DNA of 64,000 bases from DATEDA01 sp963827595. Lineage in GTDB: Bacteria; Pseudomonadota; Gammaproteobacteria; Burkholderiales; SG8-39. Numbering within the stretch: position 1 is the stretch's first letter; every line of letters starts with the position of its first letter. Positions 43,017 to 52,622 of the stretch are shown one piece after another. The DNA lies in the NCBI GenBank assembly GCA_963827595.1, contig CAWHBT010000007.1:62001-126000 (forward strand), in the 5' to 3' direction. The translations under genes and the position numbers were made by a program. The notes under the pieces were generated by a model, which saw only the letters and a program-made list of their open reading frames with translations, made no database searches and was not told the origin of the DNA.

Positions 43017-43500
43017 CGAGCCTCAGCGCGAGCTGGCCGGATTCGTCGCGCGCGAGCCGCAGCATCGCGCCCTTCGGCACCGCGTGGGTCGCGCCGCAGT
43101 ACTGCGCGCAGATCGGCAGCTGCCGCTCGCCGCGGTCCACCAGCACCACCAGGCTGATCGACTCGGGCCGGCCGTAGTCGAACAACTCGTTCATCGCCGC
43201 CCGCACCGTCCGGCCGGTATAGAGCACGTCGTCGACCAGCAGGATGTGACGGCCATCGACCTCGAACGCGATCTGGCTGGCCTTCACCCCTTTGTGCAGC
43301 CCCGACTTGGCGTAGTCGTCGCGGTAGAACGAGATGTCGAGGCGGCCGAGCGGCACCTTCAGGCCGAGCTCCCGGTGCAGGCGCTCGGCGAGCCACGCGC
43401 CGCCGGTGTGGATCCCCACCATCGCGGTCTCCGCCGTCACCGCGGGCCGCAGCTTCTTCACCAGCTCCGCGCAGAGCGCTTCGGCGTCAGGCAGCCGCAT
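43009..43500 (-). CDS. pyrR: PyrR, bifunctional pyrimidine regulator / uracil phosphoribosyltransferase
   Basis: The 163-residue protein has the PRPP-binding loop ILLVDDVLYTGRTVRAA (86-102) and the PyrR N-terminal pattern VGIHTGGAWLAERL. In Gram-positives PyrR attenuates pyr mRNA; in proteobacteria its regulatory role is less clear and it can act only as a uracil phosphoribosyltransferase. The gene lies directly in front of pyrB and overlaps it and ruvX. No PyrR-binding leader loop was recognised in the sequence, because the upstream DNA is ruvX coding sequence. Confidence 0.93.
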   Translation of the reverse strand: MRLPDAEALCAELVKKLRPAVTAETAMVGIHTGGAWLAERLHRELGLKVPLGRLDISFYRDDYAKSGLHKGVKASQIAFEVDGRHILLVDDVLYTGRTVRAAMNELFDYGRPESISLVVLVDRGERQLPICAQYCGATHAVPKGAMLRLARDESGQLALRLDA

Positions 43501-43948
43501 GCCGGTCGAAGAAATCCTGGAGGATCACCTGCGCCGCGACCGGATGCACCAGCCGCTTGCCGCGGCGCCCCCCGCGGCCGGCGGCGCGCAGGCGGTCCTC
43601 GGCTTCCACCGACGAGAGCCGTTCGTCGACCAGCGTGACCGGCAGGCGAAAGCGCCCCTCGAGCTCTCGGGCGAAGCGTTCGGCGCGGCGCGTGAGCTCG
43701 TAGCGGTCCCCTTCGAGCCCGAGCGGCAGCCCGACAACGAGCTGCGCCGGCCGCCATTCGTCGACGAGCGCTGCGATGGCCTGGAACCGCGCCGCAGCGA
43801 CGCGTGTGTCGATCGTGGCGAGTGGATGCGCGACGCGCACGCCCGATTCCCCGACCGCGACGCCGAGGAAGCGCTCGCCGTAGTCGAAGGCGAGCACGGT
43901 ACCCGACGGGACGGAGGGAATGGGTAGGGGCGGAAGGGCGGGGCTCAC
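43487..43948 (-). CDS. ruvX: Holliday junction resolvase-like RuvX (YqgF)
   Basis: The 153-residue protein is a YqgF nuclease. AFDYGERFLGVAVGE holds the first catalytic Asp and VVGLPLGLEGD the next motif, while VDERLSSVEAEDRL has the family's DERLT/S motif. In bacteria YqgF helps process the 5' end of 16S pre-rRNA. The GTG at 43948 is chosen because GGAG lies six bases before it; an ATG at 43984 gives 12 more residues. The gene follows algH and overlaps pyrR by 14 bases. A run of 7-bp tandem TCACCCG units covers the algH stop and the alternative start. Confidence 0.88.
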   Translation of the reverse strand: MSPALPPLPIPSVPSGTVLAFDYGERFLGVAVGESGVRVAHPLATIDTRVAAARFQAIAALVDEWRPAQLVVGLPLGLEGDRYELTRRAERFARELEGRFRLPVTLVDERLSSVEAEDRLRAAGRGGRRGKRLVHPVAAQVILQDFFDRHAAA

Positions 43949-43997
43949 CTGGTGCTCCACGCGCGCCGCGGACCCGCGACCCATCACCCGTCACCCG

Positions 43998-44558
43998 TCA
44001 CGCGTGCCCCGCCTCGTCGGCCAGCGTGGCGTACGAGACCCCGAGGATCTCCATCGCCGCGGGCAGCCGCTCTTCCGCCGCGACGTCGAAGATGATCGCG
44101 TCCTGCGCCGCCACCGTAAGCCAAGCGTTCTGCTTGAGCTCGTGCTCGAGCTGGCCGGCCGCCCACCCGGAGTACCCGAGCGTGACGATGATCCGCTCCG
44201 GGCCGGCGCCGCGGCTGACCGCCTCGAGGATGTCGCGGGAGGTCGTGAGCCCGAGCCGGTCGTGGACGGTGAGGGTCGAGCTCCAGCTCCCGACCGGCAT
44301 GTGCAGCACGAACCCGCGGTCGGTTTGCACCGGTCCGCCGAAGTAGACCGGCGTCTCGGTGAGCCCGCGCGCGCCGGTCTCCAGGCTCAGGCGCTCGAAG
44401 AGCGCCGCGAGCGTCATGTCGATCGGCCGGTTCACCACCAGGCCGAGCGCGCCCTGATCGTTGTGCTCGCAGATGTAGGTCAGCGTGCGGGAGAAGTACG
44501 GATCGACCATGCTCGGCATAGCGATCAGGAAGTGGTTGGTGAGGTTCACCTGCTGCAC
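43998..44558 (-). CDS. algH: YqgE/AlgH family protein
   Basis: The 186-residue protein is UPF0301. It begins NLTNHFLIAMPSMVDPYFSRTLTYICEHNDQGALGLVVNRP, the exact family signature, and later has VYFGGPVQTDRGFVLH and GYSGWAAGQLEHELKQNAW. The function is not established; in Pseudomonas algH is linked to alginate and virulence gene expression. The start is a GTG at 44558. It lies between chpA and ruvX in the beta-proteobacterial order. Confidence 0.92.
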   Translation of the reverse strand: MQQVNLTNHFLIAMPSMVDPYFSRTLTYICEHNDQGALGLVVNRPIDMTLAALFERLSLETGARGLTETPVYFGGPVQTDRGFVLHMPVGSWSSTLTVHDRLGLTTSRDILEAVSRGAGPERIIVTLGYSGWAAGQLEHELKQNAWLTVAAQDAIIFDVAAEERLPAAMEILGVSYATLADEAGHA

Positions 44559-44610
44559 GCCCGCAATTGTAGCGCGGGGCGCGGCCGGCGCCGGGGAGGG
44601 GCTGAAGCCC

Positions 44611-47600
44611 TTAGACGAGCGCCGGCTTCCGGACGAAGCTCGCGATGTGCGCGAGCAGCTCCTCTTCCTGGTAGGGCTTGCCGAGGTAGACGTTGACGCC
44701 GATCTCGCGCGCGTAGTTGCGGTGCTTCTCGGCGGTGCGGGAGGTGATCATGACGATCGGGATGCGCTTGAGGCGCGAATCGGCGCGGACGTTCCGTGTA
44801 AGGTCGAAGCCGTCCATGCGCGGCATCTCGATGTCGACCAGCATCACGTCGGGCACCACATCCTGGAGCTGCTCCATCGCGTCGACGCCGTCCTTCGCGG
44901 TGAGCACGTTGTAGCCCTCGCGCGCGAGCAGCCGCCCGGTGATCTTGCGCACGGTGAGCGAGTCGTCGACGATCATGATCGTCGGCACCGCTGGCGCCGC
45001 CGGCTCGAGCTTGGTCTCGACGTGCAGCGCCGCCGCCCGCCGCCCGGCCGCCACCGGCTCGCGGCCGGAGAGGATCAGCGGGTTGATGATCAGCACGATT
45101 TCGCCGGTGCCCAGCACCGTCGCGCCGGTGATCCCGGCCACGCGCGCGAGCAGCGGGCCGGTGTTCTTCACCACGATTTCCTGGCTGCCGATCACTTCCT
45201 CGAGCTGGATCGCGACCACGTTCGCGCCGGTGCGGAGGAACATGACCGGCGTGGCGCGGCGCGCTTCGGGCGTGAACTCGCTGTCGCCGAGCAGCCGCGG
45301 CAGGTACCGGAACGGGTAGCGCCGGTTCTGCCACTGCGCCTCGCCGGCGGTGTGGTAGGAGGCGAGCTCGTCGGCCTTCACGTGGCGCACCTGCTCCACC
45401 ATGACCGCCGGGAGCGCGTAGGTCACGCCGCCGGCGCGGATGAGCACCGCTTGTGTGACCGCCAGAGTGAGCGGGAGGTAGATGGTGAAGCGCGTGCCGC
45501 GCCCGCTCTCGCTCGCGAGCTCCACCCGGCCGCCGAGCGCGGAGATCTCGGCCTTCACCACGTCCATGCCGACGCCGCGGCCGGCGAGCTGGGTCACCTC
45601 CGTGGCGGTCGAGAACCCGGGGTGGAAGATGAACTCCGCCACCTCGGCGTCGCTCGGCGTCGCCTGGGGCTCGAGCAGCCCGAGCGACACCGCCTTGGCG
45701 CGGATGCGCTCGTAGTTGAGGCCCGAGCCGTCGTCCTGCACCGCGAGCACGATCTCGTTACCCTCCTGGCGGACCTCGAGCTTGATCTCGCCGAGCTCGG
45801 GCTTGCCCCGCTCGATGCGGACGGCGGTGGGCTCGATGCCGTGCACCACGGAGTTGCGCAGCATGTGCTCGAACGGCCCGGTGATCCGTTCGAGCACCGA
45901 GCGGTCGACCTCGACCTGGCCGCCCTTGATGTCGAGCACCGCGCGCCGCTCCTCTTCCTTCGCCGCCTGGCGCACGACGCGGAACAGGCGCTCCGAGACG
46001 CTCGCGAACGGCACCATGCGGATGCGCATGAGGTTCGCCTGCAGGCCGCGCGTCAGCCGCGCCTGCGCGGAGAGCGCGAGCTCGCCCTCGCCGAGCGCCT
46101 TGAGCAGGTTCTGCTGGACGGTGGCGACGTCGTTGACGCTCTCGGCCATGAACCGCGTGAGCTCCTGGAACCGCGTGAAGCGGTCGAACTCCAGCGGATC
46201 GAAGGCCTTGTCCTGGGTCCCGGCGATCGACACCTGCGACTGCATCTGCCCTTCGGCCTGGATCTCGATCTCGCGGAGCTGCGCCCGCAGGCGGTTCACG
46301 TTCTCGGTGAGCTCGAACAGCGCCCCTTTGATCGCCCGCAGGTCGCCTTCGATACGGCTCCGCGCGATCGACACCTCACCCGCCTCGTTCACGAGCCGGT
46401 CGATGAGGTCCGCCCGCACGCGCAGCATCGCGCGGGTCGCCGTCGCGACCTCGGGGTCACCCGGCTGGGCCTGGGGTTTCGCCGCCGCCGTCGCCGCTGC
46501 GGGTGCCGCGGCGGCGGGTGCGGGCTGGCGCGGCTCGCTCTGCGCCGCCGGGGCCGGCGCGGTCGCGAGCTCTTCGGGCAGCGGCGCCGCGGTCTGCGGA
46601 TTCAGCAGCCGGTCGTACAGCAGGCCCATGCGGTCGTACGAGGTTTCGAGCTCGTCGAACAGCGTCGCGGGCAGGTTCTTCAGGGCCAGCGCGCTCTCGA
46701 GGCGGGTCTCCATGTGGTGCGTCAGCTCGCCGAACGCCATCGCGCCGCACATCCGGGCGGAGCCCTTGAGCGTGTGCAGCGTGCGCTGGAGTGCGTTACC
46801 GGCGGTGGGGTTGCCCGGGTTCGTCCGCCAGTCGCGCAGGCTCTGCCCGACCGCCGGGACGAGCTCCTGGGCCTCCTCGAGGAAGACCGGCAGCAGGTCG
46901 GCGTCGATGTCGTCGTCGAGCCGGCGCGCGCGCCGCTCGACCGGGATCTCTTCGACCTCCACCGCCGGCGGCTCGGCCGCCGGCTCGTCCGAGGTCCGCA
47001 GCGCCACCACGTTGCTCGTCGGCGCAGGCGCGGCCGCAGGGGCCGGGGGGGCGGCTTTCGGGGCCGGCGCGCTGTTCACGGGTGGCCGCGCCGGCATTCC
47101 CACGGCCGGCTCGCCCATCGGCGAAGCCGGCAGCGAGATCGTCGAGAAGTCGAGCGCATCGGCGTCGCCGGGCGGAGCTTTCGCCGCGGCCGGCGCCGCG
47201 AAGTCCAGGTCGTCGAGCCCGGCCCGGGGCGGTGCCTGGGGAGGTGCGGAAGCGGGCGCTGTGCCCTCCTCCGGCTCGGCGGCGTTCAGCTTCGCGACCA
47301 ACGCCGCGGATGGCTGCGGCGGCGTGCGCCCCTCGGCGGTCGTCAGCATCCCGCGCAGCGTGTCGATCGCGTAGCCGATCAAGGCGCGGGTGCCGCCGGC
47401 CGGGTTGCGGCCGAGCGTCCGCTCGAGCAGCCCCTCGAGCGCGTGGCCGAGATCGCGCATCGCGTCGAACTTGACCGTGCCGGCGGTGCCCGCCAGGGTA
47501 TGCGCGGCGCGCTCGAAGTCGTCGGTGACCGGCTCGCCCTCCGCGAGCTTGGCGTGCCCCTCGCGCATGCGCTCGAGGTGGCTACGGGACTCCTCCAGGA

Positions 47601-50283
47601 AGATCGCGTACAGCGCGGCCGACAGCTGGGTGTCGCCGACGACGACGACCTCCTCGTCGGGAAGCGCCGCCGGGGGCGGGACGGGCGCGCGCGCGGGCGC
47701 GGCCGGAGCGAGCTCCATCGGCGCGCCCGCCGGGGGCGTGGTGACCGTCGTGGGCTGCGCGGGCGGGACGAGCTTCGTCAGGTCGATCTCGGGGAAGTCG
47801 CTCGCCGGCGCTTCCGCCGGGGCCGGCGCCGCCGGCTTCGGCGCTGCCAGCTTGACCTCGCCGAGCGGCTCGCCCGCCTTCACTTTCTGGGCGAGCGCGA
47901 CGATCTGCGATTCGTCGGGGCTCGCGCCGCCGTCCTTGAGCATCGCCACCGCGCCGGCGAAGAACTGCCGCGCCGCGTCAATCAGGGCGAAGAGGTCGGG
48001 CGTGCCCGGGCGCTCTTCCTCCAGCCAGCGGTTCATCACCTGCTCGACCGCCCACGACGCCTCGCCGAGGCGCGTGAGACCCACCATCCGGCCGCTGCCC
48101 TTGAGCGTGTGGAAGCCGCGCCGGATCGTGCGCAGCAGCTCGATGTTCTGCGGGAGATCGCGCGCCCTGCCGAGGTGCTCGTCGATGGTCGCGAGCACTT
48201 CGCCCGCCTCTTCGAGGTACACGGCGAGCAGTTCCGCGTCGACGGTTTCGGCGCTCGCGGCCATGAGTTTCTGCGCCTCCGGCGAGGGCGCCGGGGCGGC
48301 CGGCGCGGGTGTCATCGCCGTGAGCGCCTGGGAAACCCTCGGGTCGAACGGCTTGGCATCGGCCGTCGCGAGGAGCTTCAGGATGTCCGCGGCCTGGCGC
48401 TCGAGCTTCGCGTCCGCCACCAGGCCGGCGTCCTTCTGCAGCGCCGAGGCCTTGGCCTTGAGCTCGTCCTTGAGTCTGGCGTCGTGCGGCCGCTTCTTCC
48501 ATTGTTCGACGAGGGCCTGCAGCGCCCGCTTTCCCTGCTCGAGCTCCGCCTCGACGGTGGCGGCCGCGACGCCTTGCGGTCCGGGCGCCTCGAGCGCCTC
48601 GCCCCGCTTCGCCGAGATCGGCCGCATGAACTGGTCGAAGTCGGCCTTGCCGTGCTGCAGCGCGTCGACGTAGAAGCCGAGCCCGGAGAGCGCGCCGGCG
48701 ACGCGCTCGAAGTCGCCCGGCGCCGGGACGTAGTTCTCGCGCGCGAAGCGCTGGATCTCGGCCGCGCAGGTCGACAGCGCGGCCGCAGCGCGGTCCTCGT
48801 TCAGCATCGTCAGCGCGCCGAGCACTTGGCGGATCGGCTTGTCGAGCGTCGCGAGCTCGCCGCGCTTCGCGGGGTCGCGGAAGAAGGCATCGAGCGCCTG
48901 CTCGATCGCCCGCAGGGAGGCCTGGATCTCCGATACGACCTGGGCCATCAACAGGCGCTCCTGCGCCCGGCGCGACATCTCGTCGAGCACCGGCACCGGC
49001 GCGCCGGCTGGCGCGACCTCGCCCTTGACCGCGGCCTGCAGCCGCATGTGCATGAGGTCGGCCTGCTGCGCGAACGCGTCGCCGAGGGTGGCGAAGTTGT
49101 CCACCGCATTCTCGACCAGCAGCAGCGCGGTCGCGACCTCCATCGCCACCGCGTCGGTCACCCGGCCGGGCGAATCGCCGATGAAGCCGGCGACGGCCGC
49201 CACGTCGCGAGTGAGCCCCGCGAGGTCGGCGTGCCCCGCCGCCGCAGTGCGGTCGCGAAGCTGCCCCGCGAGGTCGCGGAACGACGCGAGGCTCGGCTGG
49301 TGGCCGGAGGCGGCCTTGTTCCACGCGATCTTGGCGTTGCCGGCCAACTCGCGCAACCCCTTCAGCGCCGGGTTCTGCGGCGCGCCGTCGCCGGTCAGCT
49401 CGAACGCCGCGGGCACGGTGTCGGCGAGCCGGAACACGTCCTGGACACCGCGCACGTGCTCGGTGGCGGGGCGCGCGCGCGCGACCGCGAAGAGCGCCTC
49501 GCGCAGCATCCGCTCGGCGACCGTGGCGGAGCCCTCCATGAGCCGCTTCAGCTGCTGCTCGACGCGGTTCGCGAGCCGGGCGATCAGCGGCTGGTCGGTG
49601 ATCGCCTTGGCGAAGAGCGCATCGAAGAAGCCGAGCGCCACCCACCAGAACGTGCGGGTGGCCGGGTTCGTCTGCGACGCCTCGACCGCGGCGACGGCGG
49701 CGCGCATGTCCTCGACGCCGGACGAGTCCTTCTTGAGCCACTTCAGCAGGCCCCGCTGGTAGCGCCCGCGCTGCTCGCGGTAGTACTGGGGCGCCTGGCC
49801 GGCGGCGAGCTCGACGAGCGGCTTCTCGCGGCGCGGCGGGCGCTGCGACAGGTCCGGGTAGTAGAGGTCGACCGGATCGACGCCGTCGCGGCCGCGCGCC
49901 TTGGCGACGTCGCGATAGATCGCGAACAGGCGCAGCGGCTGGTTGGCCTGGCCGGCGAGCAGCTGGTCGAGATACGCCGTGATCCCGCCGAACGCGCGGG
50001 CCGCGGCCGCGACGCTTTCGGCCGGGGGCGCGCCGCCCGCCTTGGCGATGTCGCCGAGCAGGCCGTCGAGCTCCTCCGAGAGGCGGGTGACCCCGTCGAG
50101 GCCGACGATCTGCAGCGCGCCGTGCGCCTGGTGGAAATGGGTCTGGGAGAACTTGAGCTGCTTCGAGTCCTCCGGGTTCCTGGCGTACGCGTGCAGCGCC
50201 ACGAGCGATTTCTCGAGCGCCTGGTCGATCTCTCCCTTAACCCAGGTGAGGGGGCCGATGTCGAAGTCGGCTGCCGTGCTCAT
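44611..50283 (-). CDS. chpA: ChpA/PilL, hybrid CheA-type histidine kinase of the Pil-Chp system
   Basis: The 1890-residue protein is the core of pilus chemosensing. Histidine phosphotransfer domains are seen around His725 (FHTLKGSGRM), His928 (AAHTLAGTAG) and His1170 (LHTLKGSAR), after an N-terminal Hpt-like region. A Pro/Ala/Glu-rich linker separates them. Then come a CheA dimer region, HATPase motifs NSVVHGIE, DDGSGLN and GRGVGMDVV, a CheW-like domain, and a C-terminal receiver with phospho-Asp1817 in LVDIEMPRMDG and Lys in GKPYQEE. It signals to PilG and PilH to control pilus extension and retraction. Beta-proteobacterial ChpA is shorter than the 2400-residue Pseudomonas form because fewer Hpt domains are present. 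Confidence 0.94.
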   Translation of the reverse strand: MSTAADFDIGPLTWVKGEIDQALEKSLVALHAYARNPEDSKQLKFSQTHFHQAHGALQIVGLDGVTRLSEELDGLLGDIAKAGGAPPAESVAAAARAFGGITAYLDQLLAGQANQPLRLFAIYRDVAKARGRDGVDPVDLYYPDLSQRPPRREKPLVELAAGQAPQYYREQRGRYQRGLLKWLKKDSSGVEDMRAAVAAVEASQTNPATRTFWWVALGFFDALFAKAITDQPLIARLANRVEQQLKRLMEGSATVAERMLREALFAVARARPATEHVRGVQDVFRLADTVPAAFELTGDGAPQNPALKGLRELAGNAKIAWNKAASGHQPSLASFRDLAGQLRDRTAAAGHADLAGLTRDVAAVAGFIGDSPGRVTDAVAMEVATALLLVENAVDNFATLGDAFAQQADLMHMRLQAAVKGEVAPAGAPVPVLDEMSRRAQERLLMAQVVSEIQASLRAIEQALDAFFRDPAKRGELATLDKPIRQVLGALTMLNEDRAAAALSTCAAEIQRFARENYVPAPGDFERVAGALSGLGFYVDALQHGKADFDQFMRPISAKRGEALEAPGPQGVAAATVEAELEQGKRALQALVEQWKKRPHDARLKDELKAKASALQKDAGLVADAKLERQAADILKLLATADAKPFDPRVSQALTAMTPAPAAPAPSPEAQKLMAASAETVDAELLAVYLEEAGEVLATIDEHLGRARDLPQNIELLRTIRRGFHTLKGSGRMVGLTRLGEASWAVEQVMNRWLEEERPGTPDLFALIDAARQFFAGAVAMLKDGGASPDESQIVALAQKVKAGEPLGEVKLAAPKPAAPAPAEAPASDFPEIDLTKLVPPAQPTTVTTPPAGAPMELAPAAPARAPVPPPAALPDEEVVVVGDTQLSAALYAIFLEESRSHLERMREGHAKLAEGEPVTDDFERAAHTLAGTAGTVKFDAMRDLGHALEGLLERTLGRNPAGGTRALIGYAIDTLRGMLTTAEGRTPPQPSAALVAKLNAAEPEEGTAPASAPPQAPPRAGLDDLDFAAPAAAKAPPGDADALDFSTISLPASPMGEPAVGMPARPPVNSAPAPKAAPPAPAAAPAPTSNVVALRTSDEPAAEPPAVEVEEIPVERRARRLDDDIDADLLPVFLEEAQELVPAVGQSLRDWRTNPGNPTAGNALQRTLHTLKGSARMCGAMAFGELTHHMETRLESALALKNLPATLFDELETSYDRMGLLYDRLLNPQTAAPLPEELATAPAPAAQSEPRQPAPAAAAPAAATAAAKPQAQPGDPEVATATRAMLRVRADLIDRLVNEAGEVSIARSRIEGDLRAIKGALFELTENVNRLRAQLREIEIQAEGQMQSQVSIAGTQDKAFDPLEFDRFTRFQELTRFMAESVNDVATVQQNLLKALGEGELALSAQARLTRGLQANLMRIRMVPFASVSERLFRVVRQAAKEEERRAVLDIKGGQVEVDRSVLERITGPFEHMLRNSVVHGIEPTAVRIERGKPELGEIKLEVRQEGNEIVLAVQDDGSGLNYERIRAKAVSLGLLEPQATPSDAEVAEFIFHPGFSTATEVTQLAGRGVGMDVVKAEISALGGRVELASESGRGTRFTIYLPLTLAVTQAVLIRAGGVTYALPAVMVEQVRHVKADELASYHTAGEAQWQNRRYPFRYLPRLLGDSEFTPEARRATPVMFLRTGANVVAIQLEEVIGSQEIVVKNTGPLLARVAGITGATVLGTGEIVLIINPLILSGREPVAAGRRAAALHVETKLEPAAPAVPTIMIVDDSLTVRKITGRLLAREGYNVLTAKDGVDAMEQLQDVVPDVMLVDIEMPRMDGFDLTRNVRADSRLKRIPIVMITSRTAEKHRNYAREIGVNVYLGKPYQEEELLAHIASFVRKPALV

Positions 50284-50329
50284 GCTCCTCCCGCGCGGTG
50301 CTTGTCGTTCTCTAGCCGTCGCGGCGCTA

Positions 50330-52537
50330 TCAAGCGATCTTGAAGTTCGCTACCGACCCCTTCAGTTCCTGCGCGAGCTTCGCGATCTGGCCGACCGAGA
50401 CCGCGGTCTGCTTCGTGCCTTCCGTGGTCTGCTTGGTGACCGAGAGAATGTCCTGCATCGTGGTCGCCACGTGGCCGGCGGCCTGCGCCTGCGCCTGCGC
50501 GGTGACCGAGATCTCTTCAATGAGCTGCGCGAGGCGACGCGACACCTCGCCGATCTCGGACAGCGCCTGGCCGGCGGCGTCCGAGAGCTTCGCACCCTCG
50601 ACCACGCCGACGGTGCTCTTCTCCATCGCCGCCACGGCGTCGTGGGTGTCGGTCTGAATCGTCTTCACGATCGCCGCGATCTGCTTCGTCGCCTCGCCGG
50701 AGCGCTCCGCGAGCCGCTGCACTTCCTCCGCCACCACCGTGAAGCCGCGGCCCGCCTCGCCCGCGCTCGCGGCCTGGATCGCGGCGTTCAGCGCCAGCAC
50801 GTTCGTCTGCTCGGTGATGTCGCCGATCAGCTCCACGATCTCGCCGATCTCCTGCGACGATTCGCCGAGTCGCTTGATCCGCTTCGCCGTCTCCTGGATC
50901 TGCTCGCGAATCTCGCCCATGCCGGTGATCGAGTTCGTCACCGCCTCCTGGCCCTTCTGCGCGGCCGAGAGCGACTGGCGCGCGACGCTCACCGACTTCG
51001 AGGCGCTCGCCGAGACCTCGTTAATCGCGCGCGCCATCTTGAGCACCGAGGCGCCCGCCTCCTGAATCTCCTTCGACTGGCGCTCGGCGGCCTGGAGGAG
51101 CTTCACCGAGGTCGCCTGCGCGGACTCGGTTGCGCTCGTCACCTGCGCCGCGGCGCTGTTGATGCGGCCGACCAGCACCCGGAGCTCCTCGATCGTGTAG
51201 TTCACCGAGTCCGCGATCGCGCCCGTGATGTCCTCGGTCACCGTTGCCTGCACCGTGAGATCGCCGTCGGCGAGGCTCCCCATCTCGTTCATGAGCCGCA
51301 GAATCGCCTCCTGGTTGCCCTTGTTCTGCGACTCGGCCTCGGTCCGCAGCCGCTCTGCATCCTCCCGGAGCCGCACCTGCTCGGCGGTCCGACGCCCGGT
51401 CTCGTCGCGGTAGGCCTTGACCATGAGCAGGATCGCCGCGATCGCAACGAGCAGCGCCACGGCCATCGCGAGGTAGTTCCAGCGCGTGCCGGCGAGCTCG
51501 CTCTCGTACGCGAGGCCGAGCTCGTCGGCGGCGGTGAGCAGCGCCTCCGACTCGACGACGACGCTGCGGCCGGCCGCCTTCGCGTTCACGAGCGGCTGCA
51601 GGCTGCCGAGAATCGCGTTCACCGCCTGCCGGTACTCGGCGTACGCCGCGTCCAGCTCCTTCAGCTTCTCCACGGTCTCCGGGTCGCGCGTCGCGGGCAC
51701 GCGCAGGGAGTCGCTCCCCTTCAAGAGGCCGGTGACGATCTCGCGGAAGGTATTCGAGTCCTTGCCGAGCAGGAACGTCACCTCGGGATCGATCACGTCG
51801 GAGGCGAGGAGCGCGTTGGCGTTCTTCGCCATCCGCTGGGTCAGCATCACGAGCTGGCCGGCGAGCGAGATCTCTCGCGAGCCAGCCTGGCTCTGCAGCT
51901 TGAGGGCCGAGACCTGCTCGGCGAGGTCGAGCAGCACCGGGTTGTTGTTGTTGATCGCCTTCACCGCGTTGCCGAGCGAGATCAGGCTCTTCTGCTGGCT
52001 GAGCACGAGGGCGATGTTCTTGTCGGTCTTCTGCCACAGCTGGCCCACCCGGTCGAGCACCGGCCGGACCGAGTCGCCGCTGCTCGGCACCTCGGCGCCG
52101 CCGACCATGCCGCCGCTCCCGAGCGCCTCGACCAGGCCGGCGAACTCGTCGCGCGAGCGCTTGAGCCGGGCGAACGCCTCGGCGTTCCCCTGGAGGCCCT
52201 GCTGCGATTCCTTCGCGAGCCGCTGCGACAGCATCCGCATCTGGCCGGCGGCCCCGACGTAGGCCGTGCCGTGAGTCGTCGTGCGGATCGCGAGCAGACC
52301 GACCGCGGTGATCGTCAGGAACAGGGCGACCGCCACCAGGATCAGCAGCTGCATCTGGGACCTGAACGACCTCCCGCCCGTGAGCGAGCTCCGTTTCTTC
52401 GGTCCAGCCCCGTCGAACGTCGTGGTCGAGCCGAGCGATCCCTTCTTCGCCGGCACCGGCTTGTCCTTCGGCGCCGCCTTCTGCTCGGCCTTGCCCTTGC
52501 CGAGCCCGATGTTCAACGCCTTGAGATTCATTGCCAT
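50330..52537 (-). CDS. pilJ: PilJ, methyl-accepting chemotaxis protein for twitching
   Basis: The 735-residue receptor has a 60-residue Lys/Ala-rich cytosolic lead, a membrane helix (MQLLILVAVALFLTITAVGLLAI), a periplasmic part with two type IV pili sensor (PilJ) modules (GQMRMLSQRLAKESQQ and QLVMLTQRMAKNANAL), a second helix (LAMAVALLVAIAAILLMV), a HAMP-like region and the signalling domain. The kinase-contact tip reads IGDITEQTNVLALNAAIQA, then AAGEAGRGFTVVAEEVQRLAER-like residues. The ATG at 52537 is chosen because AGGAAAAACC precedes it. It lies between pilI and chpA, the standard order. Confidence 0.93.
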   Translation of the reverse strand: MAMNLKALNIGLGKGKAEQKAAPKDKPVPAKKGSLGSTTTFDGAGPKKRSSLTGGRSFRSQMQLLILVAVALFLTITAVGLLAIRTTTHGTAYVGAAGQMRMLSQRLAKESQQGLQGNAEAFARLKRSRDEFAGLVEALGSGGMVGGAEVPSSGDSVRPVLDRVGQLWQKTDKNIALVLSQQKSLISLGNAVKAINNNNPVLLDLAEQVSALKLQSQAGSREISLAGQLVMLTQRMAKNANALLASDVIDPEVTFLLGKDSNTFREIVTGLLKGSDSLRVPATRDPETVEKLKELDAAYAEYRQAVNAILGSLQPLVNAKAAGRSVVVESEALLTAADELGLAYESELAGTRWNYLAMAVALLVAIAAILLMVKAYRDETGRRTAEQVRLREDAERLRTEAESQNKGNQEAILRLMNEMGSLADGDLTVQATVTEDITGAIADSVNYTIEELRVLVGRINSAAAQVTSATESAQATSVKLLQAAERQSKEIQEAGASVLKMARAINEVSASASKSVSVARQSLSAAQKGQEAVTNSITGMGEIREQIQETAKRIKRLGESSQEIGEIVELIGDITEQTNVLALNAAIQAASAGEAGRGFTVVAEEVQRLAERSGEATKQIAAIVKTIQTDTHDAVAAMEKSTVGVVEGAKLSDAAGQALSEIGEVSRRLAQLIEEISVTAQAQAQAAGHVATTMQDILSVTKQTTEGTKQTAVSVGQIAKLAQELKGSVANFKIA

Positions 52538-52622
52538 GGTTTTTCCTCGGTCCTGCCTCTTGTCCGTTCCTGCTTCCCCCGCACGCGCCGACCGGCCAGT
52601 GGCCGCTCGCGCGAGCACCGCC

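Noticed and set aside
44485..50343. A 1952-codon open frame on the plus strand across the whole of chpA
   Set aside because: It is the antisense shadow of chpA in GC-rich DNA. Its translation has no domain logic and is full of Arg/Gly/His, while chpA on the minus strand carries all recognised motifs.
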